Assembly (NCBI GenBank): GCA_964388055.1
Contig: CAYLXU010000041.1
Span: 1 to 7,679 of the forward strand
Direction: 5' to 3'
From: CAYLXU01 sp964388055
GTDB taxonomy: Bacteria > Patescibacteriota > Minisyncoccia > UBA6257 > JACRHW01
DNA length: 7,679 nucleotides
Under the pieces are notes generated by a model. It did no database searches. It was given only the letters and a program-made list of their open reading frames with translations, and was not told the origin of the DNA. Numbering within the stretch: the first letter of the stretch is position 1; each line of letters starts with the position of its first letter. Positions 1 through 6,500 of the stretch are shown here, piece after piece. The position numbers and the translations under genes were made by a program.

Positions 1-117
1 TGATTGTCCCCCAAAGCTCTCTGCAATAAGGAGAGTCTTTAGCTTTTTTCTCGCAGCATATACCCCTGCCGCGGCCGCGGCAGGACCACCACCAATAATG
101 ATTAAGTCGTAAACCAT
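1..117 (-). CDS. trxB: Thioredoxin reductase (TrxB-like), N-terminal fragment cut by the window edge
   Basis: The minus strand reads from an ATG at 117 to the window edge as 39 codons without a stop. The start MVYDLIIIGGGPAAAAAG followed by VYAARK is the FAD-binding Rossmann motif (GxGxxG/A type) of the TrxB/AhpF flavoprotein family, and the segment ends in FGGQS, matching the 'GGQ' that follows the first strand-helix-strand unit in TrxB. TrxB transfers electrons from NAD(P)H through FAD and a CxxC pair to thioredoxin or NrdH-like redoxins in the cytoplasm. The catalytic CxxC and the NAD(P)H domain lie outside the window and cannot be checked. It is the last visible gene of a dsbA-like, glutaredoxin, trxB series, 85 bases after the glutaredoxin stop. 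No Shine-Dalgarno sequence precedes the start: the three-copy repeat array runs up to the ATG. A related flavoprotein such as a ferredoxin-NADP reductase of the TrxB fold is the main alternative. Confidence 0.82.
   Translation of the reverse strand, partial: MVYDLIIIGGGPAAAAAGVYAARKKLKTLLIAESFGGQS
65..84. repeat. Perfect 20-bp GC-only-core palindrome inside trxB
   Basis: The bases from 65 to 84 equal their own reverse complement over all 20 positions and contain overlapping CCGCGG and GCGGCCGC sites. They encode the PAAAAAG stretch of the FAD-binding motif (CCT GCC GCG GCC GCG GCA GG). The GC content is far above the surroundings. It probably results from alanine codon choice, but it would form a very stable hairpin close to the start codon of the trxB mRNA. 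Confidence 0.8.
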
Positions 118-159
118 GTAGAAAATAGTAAGTAGAAAATAGTAAGTAGAAAATAGTAA
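118..159. repeat. Three tandem copies of a 14-bp unit (GTAGAAAATAGTAA)
   Basis: The unit GTAGAAAATAGTAA occurs three times head to tail without a mismatch at 118-131, 132-145 and 146-159. On the minus strand the array ends exactly at the ATG of trxB, so it takes the place where a ribosome binding site would be expected. An inverted copy follows at 173-188. I recall similar AT-rich short tandem units between genes of Patescibacteria, but this is memory and not a search result. Confidence 0.9.
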
Positions 160-188
160 GGGGTTATCCTTCTATTTTCTACTTACTA
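140..188. repeat. Inverted repeat between the tandem array and its reverse-complement copy (hairpin)
   Basis: Bases 140-155 (TAGTAAGTAGAAAATA) pair perfectly with 173-188 (TATTTTCTACTTACTA). The stem continues with 156/172, a bulged T at 157 and 158-161 (AAGG) against 168-171 (CCTT), leaving the six-base loop 162-167. This gives about 21 pairs, nearly all A/T. It lies in the 85-base gap between glutaredoxin and trxB on the transcribed strand. No long T-run follows on either strand, so it is not a canonical intrinsic terminator; it could affect trxB translation or mRNA processing. Confidence 0.8.
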
Positions 189-202
189 GATTCTATTTTC
201 TT

Positions 203-430
203 TTATAATTTGAGCAATTCATGCAATTTTGATTCATCAAATCCAACAATAAATTGTCCGCCCACCTCAATGACGGGGACACCCAATTGCCCCGATTTCT
301 CAACCATCTCTTTTCGTGCTTCAAGGTCTTCAAGAACATTTTTTTCCTGATATTCTACGTTATGTTTTTGAAAAAAGTCCTTTGCCATCTTGCAATACAC
401 GCACGTTGGGGTTGTATAGATTGTAACCAT
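203..430 (-). CDS. Small glutaredoxin / NrdH-redoxin-like protein
   Basis: This 75-residue protein has the complete thioredoxin-fold layout of the small glutaredoxins: a beta strand, then the CVYC active site at residues 10-13 in the context TTPTCVYCK, the cis-proline in GVPVI at residues 50-54, and the GFDE segment at 63-66 before the last helix. The length is typical for the NrdH/YruB group (about 75-80 residues). It should act in the cytoplasm as a dithiol-disulfide carrier. NrdH-type redoxins are known to be reduced by thioredoxin reductase rather than by glutathione, and the trxB start lies 85 bases downstream, so the pair is probably a functional unit; this is inference. It begins 19 bases after the stop of the DsbA-like gene, consistent with co-transcription. 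No Shine-Dalgarno motif precedes the ATG. The tyrosine in CVYC does not allow a choice between glutaredoxin and NrdH function. Confidence 0.93.
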   Translation of the reverse strand: MVTIYTTPTCVYCKMAKDFFQKHNVEYQEKNVLEDLEARKEMVEKSGQLGVPVIEVGGQFIVGFDESKLHELLKL

Positions 431-449
431 ATTTTTAGAATCTAATTAT

Positions 450-1109
450 TTATTTTAAAGCTTCTTCAATTTCCTTCTCAAACATGGAAAACGGAAGCGC
501 ACCCACAACCAGCTTTCCGTTGATGAAAAACGCCGGTGTACCATTTATACCAAGCGCGGTTCCATCACTTAGATCCTTCTTCACCTCATCTGCATTTTTA
601 TGAGTATCGAGACACTCATTAAACCGTCCCTCATCCACACCAAGGTTCTTCGCAAATCTTTTCACATCATCCAGGCTGAGGGTAGCGCCACCTTGTTGCC
701 CTCCAAAAATAGCATCCTGCATTTCCCAAAATTTCTCCTGCTCATTAGCACACTCCCCCGCCTCGGCAAACGTCTGTGCCATTTCATGAAAATCGAGTGG
801 ATAATCTCGATACACAAATTTCACCTTTCCGGTATCAATATACCGTTCTTTAATTTGAGGAAACGTCTCTGCCCAGAAACTTTGACAAAATGGGCACTGA
901 AAATCACTGAACTCCACAATAGTAACTGGCGCATCAGCATTCCCAAGCACAGGGTCATTGTCGGCAAGGTTTTGCATATCAACTTGTGCCACATTGGCCG
1001 TAAGCTCCCCTTGAGAAACCTCCTTATTATTCACCCCATAATAAACCGTAGAAAAAATAATACTTCCTCCTAAAATAACGGAAGCAATAATAAGATAATT
1101 ATCTTTCAT
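450..1109 (-). CDS. Membrane-anchored DsbA-family thiol:disulfide oxidoreductase
   Basis: This 219-residue protein starts with a single hydrophobic segment at about residues 5-24, with no lipobox and no evident signal peptidase site, so it is probably anchored with the catalytic domain outside the membrane. The rest is a DsbA-like thioredoxin domain of the Thioredoxin_4 type. VTIVEFSDFQCPFC at residues 62-75 carries the CPFC active site (Cys72, Cys75). The alpha-helical insertion has the family's typical second cysteine pair (Cys120 in EAGECA and Cys166 in NECL). Thr191-Pro192 in NGTPAFFING is the cis-proline loop. Proteins of this type introduce or rearrange disulfides in exported proteins; no DsbB or VKOR partner is visible here. 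It leads a co-directional series with the glutaredoxin (19-base gap) and trxB. The ATG at 1109 is preferred because the hydrophobic anchor follows at once. There is no Shine-Dalgarno motif. An oxidase role is more likely than an isomerase role but is not proven. Confidence 0.94.
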   Translation of the reverse strand: MKDNYLIIASVILGGSIIFSTVYYGVNNKEVSQGELTANVAQVDMQNLADNDPVLGNADAPVTIVEFSDFQCPFCQSFWAETFPQIKERYIDTGKVKFVYRDYPLDFHEMAQTFAEAGECANEQEKFWEMQDAIFGGQQGGATLSLDDVKRFAKNLGVDEGRFNECLDTHKNADEVKKDLSDGTALGINGTPAFFINGKLVVGALPFSMFEKEIEEALK

Positions 1110-1137
1110 AAAGAAAAACTGTTAATTAATTGTTTCT

Positions 1138-1167
1138 ATTAGACTTACTTCCCCAATGTCTTTTGAA
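1138..1167 (-). promoter_or_regulatory. Candidate promoter for the DsbA-like gene
   Basis: On the minus strand TTCAAA (1167-1162) is followed after 18 bases by TCTAAT (1143-1138), four of six and five of six matches to the sigma-70 consensus. Transcription would start near 1131, leaving a leader of about 22 bases before the ATG at 1109. The rest of the 186-base gap between this gene and the upstream ligase gene shows no clear terminator and no RNA gene. Confidence 0.35.
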
Positions 1168-1295
1168 TTATTTCTTGACCATTGTGAGTAAAACAATATC
1201 AAAAAAGAGAAATATAGAGCATATACTTTGAACTTTTTTGACGAGCTACGGCCAGAATAGTCGGGAAAAAGCCGAAAAAGTATTAGGGAATAAGT

Positions 1296-3449
1296 TTATT
1301 GTACTATGGAATCTAATTTAGACCAATTTTGTTCTTCTACAAGGCGAATAATTTCTTCAAAATTCCTTTTTTCCTTCGGGTTTGTGAAAATAATCCGCTG
1401 AGCATTCCGTATTGCCCCCGCACCATCCCTCCGCTTTATAGCATATGCCATGTTTCTCTTTGAAATAACAAGGATGTTTCTCCTGTCATCCTCAAGCATC
1501 TTTGTAAGTCCAAGTTCTAAACCGCGATCCATGGCCTCCTCCCCTTTTCCCCAAAACCCCTCTCCAGACAATGAAAGTATCACACCAAGTATATAATGCG
1601 ATTTTCCCACACGCGGAGCAAGTTCAACCGCTCTTTGTGCAACATCTCTAGCCTTTTCGTACTCCCCACGCGAAACAAGAGTATAGGCAAGCTGAAAGTG
1701 CAATTCCTGCCTCCTTGGAGCCAAGATAAGTGCTTTACGGGCCGTATCTTCCGCTTTTTCAAAAAAGGAGGGGTCTCGCTTTGCTTTTTCATTATATGCC
1801 TCAATAAGCTGTATATAGAAACGAGGATCGTGTGGGTAAAACTCGATCCATTCCTCAAGCGCTAAAATCACCTTATCGGAGAGAAAGTCAAACTCCTGTC
1901 GAGAAAGGATGTCCGGTGTAAGAAAGGACCCCGCAAGAATGCTTCGAATATTTCCTTGAGCAAATGTTACTGGATAAAGAAACGAATCCATATCTTCCAC
2001 AATTTCTTCCGCAACCCTAGACTTCGTTACAATCCCATAATTACGAACCTCAAAATATGGAGTCACCGTGTAAGCAAAAAACATCAAAATAATACTAGAC
2101 CCCGCACCTAAAAGCAAAATTTTTTTAAAGACACCCCCTTGCCCCTTCTTTCCTTCAATAAGCGCAGAATTATCTGACGAAACAATTAAACCCAAAAATG
2201 CGAAAAATAAAAGGTAGGAATTAACCTGATCAAAAAGGCCTATATTCTGCACAAAATAAGCAACAAAAGCAGCAAATACATAATAGGACTGATGTTTTGA
2301 GAGAATAACCTTCTCCTTCGTACCAGTTCTTCGCAATACCCAAAATGATGCTAAAAATATACCCAGATACGCCAAAAAACCTAATATCCCTGAAGTTACA
2401 GCAACCTCGGCTACCTTATTATGTGGACGATCAAACCACGCCTCCTCATACGCAAGGTATTCCGGATTATAGTGAGTATTGAATGCAATTGCGTAATTTT
2501 CTGGTCCCCAACCCAAAATCGGTCTTGCCTTGAAAGCCTCCCAAGAAACCCCTGTCGCAATAAGACGTGTTTGAACTGTCTCATCTGACGCTGATGTCGC
2601 AAGAAGTCTCCCTACTCCAGGAATATACTGCCAAAATGTAAGGTGCCGGGTAAACACAAGGATACCTAAAAAAAGAACACACACCACGGCAACATACCAC
2701 CACCTCACTCTCCTCCCCTTTTCAAAAAACCAAAAAGCGGCCCAAACAAATAATCCGGCAGATAACCCAAGCAATACTCCCCTCGTTTGGCTCAAAAAAA
2801 TACCCGCAAGAGATAAGATGCCACACACCACCGCAAAACCACGCCAAAACGTATCTCGACGCATTTTATATTCATCAAAAAGAATAAGAGATGCCGCAAG
2901 AACAAAAAGGAAATGCACCCCCACAAATGCCGGATTCCCCAAAAGCGACCCAGGCCTCACATCCGAAGATAACAGCGCAGAAAAAGAGACCCCAACATAT
3001 TGAAATAATGCCACAAGAAAGACGGGAATACTTGTTACAAGGAATAACTTTAAAAACACTATCCAGTCCTCTTTCCTAAAGAAAAGCACAAGTAGTACAA
3101 AAAACAAAAAGAAATGCGACATACCAAGCACTCCCTCCATGCGCTCTATGTTTCCTAAAAACGCAGAATACCTATCCACCGCAAAGAATGCGCTTAGCAC
3201 GTACACAATAAAAAACGCATACACCGAAACGACAGCCGGATGTCTCACCATTTTCTTCATCCTTTCTATGGGAAACACTCCAATCCACAGAAGAAAAAGA
3301 GCAAGTAGGGTGGTGATTTCAATAAGTATACGAAACAAAAAACTCTTTCCTGTTACAAATGGAAAAAGCAAACCCGGGGTTATGATAAGTGGGATCACCG
3401 CTGTCCCTAAAAGCAGCCAACGAATCAATGTTGTTGTAGTGTAGCTCAT
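1296..3449 (-). CDS. O-antigen ligase / Wzy-family polytopic membrane protein with C-terminal TPR-like domain
   Basis: This is a 717-residue protein in two parts. Residues 1-460 hold about a dozen hydrophobic segments. Between them, at about residues 268-352, lies the large extracytoplasmic loop typical of the Wzy_C/WaaL family. Its hallmarks are visible: GNPAFVG (171-177), an arginine just after a membrane segment in SQTRG (220-224), Arg295, LGWGPENY (312-319) and His343 in DRPHNKV. Family members move undecaprenyl-linked glycans onto lipid A, polymerise them, or, in PglL-type enzymes, transfer them to proteins. Residues about 485-717 are soluble and helical, with repeats resembling TPRs (ALEEWIEFYPHDPRFYIQLI, AEDTARKALILAPRRQELHF, ARDVAQRAVELAPRVGKSHY). 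The gene follows the surface-protein gene but is separated by a strong terminator and has its own candidate promoter. The ATG at 3449 fits the first membrane segment at residue 8; no Shine-Dalgarno is seen. Substrate and acceptor cannot be told from sequence. Confidence 0.9.
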   Translation of the reverse strand: MSYTTTTLIRWLLLGTAVIPLIITPGLLFPFVTGKSFLFRILIEITTLLALFLLWIGVFPIERMKKMVRHPAVVSVYAFFIVYVLSAFFAVDRYSAFLGNIERMEGVLGMSHFFLFFVLLVLFFRKEDWIVFLKLFLVTSIPVFLVALFQYVGVSFSALLSSDVRPGSLLGNPAFVGVHFLFVLAASLILFDEYKMRRDTFWRGFAVVCGILSLAGIFLSQTRGVLLGLSAGLFVWAAFWFFEKGRRVRWWYVAVVCVLFLGILVFTRHLTFWQYIPGVGRLLATSASDETVQTRLIATGVSWEAFKARPILGWGPENYAIAFNTHYNPEYLAYEEAWFDRPHNKVAEVAVTSGILGFLAYLGIFLASFWVLRRTGTKEKVILSKHQSYYVFAAFVAYFVQNIGLFDQVNSYLLFFAFLGLIVSSDNSALIEGKKGQGGVFKKILLLGAGSSIILMFFAYTVTPYFEVRNYGIVTKSRVAEEIVEDMDSFLYPVTFAQGNIRSILAGSFLTPDILSRQEFDFLSDKVILALEEWIEFYPHDPRFYIQLIEAYNEKAKRDPSFFEKAEDTARKALILAPRRQELHFQLAYTLVSRGEYEKARDVAQRAVELAPRVGKSHYILGVILSLSGEGFWGKGEEAMDRGLELGLTKMLEDDRRNILVISKRNMAYAIKRRDGAGAIRNAQRIIFTNPKEKRNFEEIIRLVEEQNWSKLDSIVQ

Positions 3450-3464
3450 AAAATAGGTCTATTC

Positions 3465-3491
3465 ATTATAAAAAAGAATCTCAAAAATCAA
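3465..3491 (-). promoter_or_regulatory. Promoter of the ligase gene, overlapping the terminator flank
   Basis: A perfect TATAAT lies at 3470-3465 on the minus strand, 15 bases from the ATG at 3449. The best -35 candidate is TTGATT (3491-3486) with a short 15-base spacer. It falls in the T-rich tail of the upstream terminator and shares its last stem bases. Transcription would begin near 3458, giving a leader of only about nine bases, so the mRNA would be close to leaderless. Confidence 0.5.
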
Positions 3492-3518
3492 AAGACCCCC
3501 GAATATCGGGGGTCTTTT
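3490..3518 (-). terminator. Strong Rho-independent terminator of the surface-protein gene (bidirectional)
   Basis: A 13-bp uninterrupted stem (3490-3502 with 3506-3518) has a GACCCCCGA core and a three-base loop. On the minus strand it is followed by a T-rich run (TTTTGATTTTTGA), and it lies 32 bases downstream of the stop codon at 3551. T-runs flank it on both strands, so it can also stop plus-strand transcription. A second small hairpin (TTGGAG 3518-3523 with CTCCAA 3529-3534) precedes it and shares one base, and a third (CAACTA 3543-3548 with TAGTTG 3552-3557) spans the stop codon. Confidence 0.93.
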
Positions 3519-3550
3519 TGGAGACAAGCTCCAATCTATCTTCAACTAAC

Positions 3551-6500
3551 TTAGTTGTGAATAGATGATGTAAGTGAAGGCAATGACTTCACATACGCAC
3601 CGTTGTGCCAATCTGCAGTAGTAGTACTGTGGTTGGTAACTGAGCGATCTGACCATACGAAGTCAGAGTCCGCATTTACAACCTGAGTTGCCAAAGCAGC
3701 TGGTGCAATAGTGGTTGTTCCATCTGAAAGAATGCTTGTTGAAACGCTTGCAAGAGTATTTGTGGTATTCAAGGAAGCGATATTCAAGTAGAGATCATAC
3801 GTCTTCGATGTTCCCTTTGCAATTCTTTCTGGTGTTGCCACCCTCACGATAACTGTTCCGCCGGTTGCAGCAACTGTTGAAGATGCATGCAATGTGACAG
3901 AGCTTCCTGCTGAACGCAAGTTAATTGCGTTATCAACTGCGGTTGCGCTGTCTGCGGTAAGAGTTGCGTTAAGCAATGTTGATGTGAGCTTGATTTGACT
4001 CCACTCAACATCCTCATTTGCTCCTGCAGTTACAGTGAATCCGATCACGCGCTGATCACCCGTTCCGATGGTGCCAGATGTTGCACCAGCGAGAGTAACG
4101 GTAGGAACAGTCTTGTATGCTCTCTTTATATTTCCATTTACTGGAGCGCTTGTAAGCGTTGTGAGAGTCTGTGTACCGGCTGTTGCCTCAAAGTTTGCGT
4201 TATGGATATATGCAGTGATGTTGGTTACTGCTGCACCTGTTGTGGTGTTCATATCACTCAACGCTGCCTTTACTGTAAGCTGCTTTGTGGTGTTTGCATC
4301 TACAGAGAAGAGTTTTGCACCCGTCGCTGTTCCTGCATCAAACTTCACGCGACCTGCGTCAGATCCAGAACCATCAATAGATCCTGTTGCGATAAGTTTT
4401 GCTCCATCATAGAGCTTCAACATACCTACTTCCTGCGCGAGGTTCGCGGATGCGTTTGCTGTTCCATCGTCTGAAACACCAATCTTGATCTTCTTCACGT
4501 CAACGTTTGCGTTGGCTGCATAGAAGTCAAACACACCAAGCAATCTCTCTCCGTTCGCCTCTACAAGTCCTGCCTCAGAATCTGAGTTTGTTACTGTAGA
4601 AACGGTAAGAGTAGCTGTACCAACTGTGACAACTGGTGCGGTTGTGTACAAGTTCAACGAAGCTGCTGAAACGGTATTACCATCAACATCAGTTGCAGTA
4701 ATATCGGTTGCAGTATCGTTAATACCTACACGATACGCATTTGTGTTTGTCGCGTTGGTTGCAAGCTGTGCTGCGCGAACAACCCAAAGCTCCTGTGTGC
4801 CCGCATTAATTGTGCGAGGCAAGTTGCTGAAGGTAATTGAAGATGCGCCAGATCCAGTGAAGCTCTTAACGTCAGAGATTCTTGTCCCTCCAACATAGAC
4901 AGCTACATTCTGGAGTTCTGCCTGCAATTGTGCATGAGATCCGGTGGTAGGAGTTGCGGTTACTACTAATGAGTTCACGCGAACGTTTCCAGTCACTGCT
5001 CTCATGTTAACTCCAACGAGGTCAACATCATTTGATCCCGCAACAACTGTTCGAGATGTTGGGGTACCAGAAAGACTTGGCTCGATAGAGGTTGTCTGAA
5101 CTGTCATGAGGTTACCCGCGACAGTTGAATTTGGAACAACATCGGTTCCTGGTGTCAAATAGGTATTGCTATCAAGGTTACGCAAATCGTTTGCCTGGAA
5201 GGCAAGAAGATTTACGGTGATTGTATCACCTGCATCATTGTCTGAATCAGCATCTACTGTAACCTTGAAGTTCCTTGTCTTACCTGCTGTAAGGTTAATT
5301 ACATCAGTATAGACCTGAGAAGCTGTGGTTGTAGTAATGTCAACTGAGCTCGAAAGAACAGTGTTTGTATCTGCATCCCACACCTTCATGTCATTAAATC
5401 CTTCTCCAGCACCCAAGTTTGTTGTGGTAACACTGAAGCGAAGATTGCGAACCTCTACATTGTTCTGTGCTGAAAGCGAGAACTTGTACACTGTTGCATC
5501 TGTTGCGCGAGCTGCAAGATCTCCCGCTGCAGGACCATTAAAGTTAATGGTTACCTGACCAGCCTGAAGTGTTAAGGTGTCTGCTTCTCCTGTAGTGTCG
5601 ATAGCTGTGTTGGTTACAGTTACGCCATAACCATACAACTTACCAACTGCATACACATCGCTTGTGTTCTGAACATACAAGATAATGGTGTCATTTGAAC
5701 GTGCACCTGCCGCGATATCACCCCATACTTCAAACGTTCTGTTCTGCCCCTTTTCAAGAGCAAATGGAGCATCGAAAGCAAATACGATCAAATCGCGTCC
5801 GCTTACCGCTGATGCTTTCGCAATCACATTTCCACCCTGCTTCAATACAAAGTTGGAAAGATTTGCGTTAGAAATCGTTCCGCCCTGTGTAAGAGCAAGA
5901 CGACTTACGGTAACATCCTCAGCTGAACCTGCTGTAAGACGAAATTCTCCAAGCAACGCACCGGTTTGTCCTGCGCGTGGATTTGCTGGAGCTGCTCCGC
6001 TCTCTACAGTGATTGTTCCTGCTGTTGCACCACTGATCGTCATCTCATTTCCTTTTACAGATCCGAGAGAAGGTGAGCTTGATACGAGCTCAAACGCATT
6101 GCGGTTTCCCACTGTTGCGCCTGCTGCCATATCAGCAACGAGTGACAATGTCTTTGTGCCAGAAACTGCAAGACCCAAGCTTGTGAATGTTACTTCGTGT
6201 GAAGTGCTATTCAAGCTTCGTCCTGTCGTAAGCTTTGTATTTCCATCATAGAGATACAAGCCACCTGAAACAAAGTCTGCTGTTGCACCAAGACCGGTAC
6301 GCTTGAACGTTACAGTATCAAGTGTTCCGTTTCCACTTACTGTGAAAGCAAGATATGTCACTGAAGCTGCCCCTCTTGGAAGAGTTGAGGCTGCAGGATT
6401 GCTTGATGCTAATGCTGCTACCAATCCTGTTGATGGGACTGGAGTTGGTGTTGGAGTTGGTGTTGTACCACCTGACCCTGCCAACGCCTTATACTTTGCT

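Noticed and set aside
600..1073. Plus-strand open frame of 157 codons
   Set aside because: It is antisense to the DsbA-like gene, which has complete catalytic motifs; no motif is seen in this frame.
1175..1202. Plus-strand promoter-like TTGACC with TATCAA
   Set aside because: No plus-strand gene follows and the -10 match is poor.
437..1320. Shared 10-bp word GAATCTAATT near 437 and 1310
   Set aside because: Too short to be a repeat in AT-rich DNA, and the flanks differ.
3995..4474. Plus-strand open frame of 159 codons, cysteine-rich
   Set aside because: It is antisense to the beta-repeat region; the many cysteines arise from reverse-complemented alanine and threonine codons.
5685..6251. 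Plus-strand open frame of 188 codons
   Set aside because: It lies wholly antisense to the surface-protein gene; the low stop-codon frequency comes from the codon use of the real gene, and the translation shows no domain.
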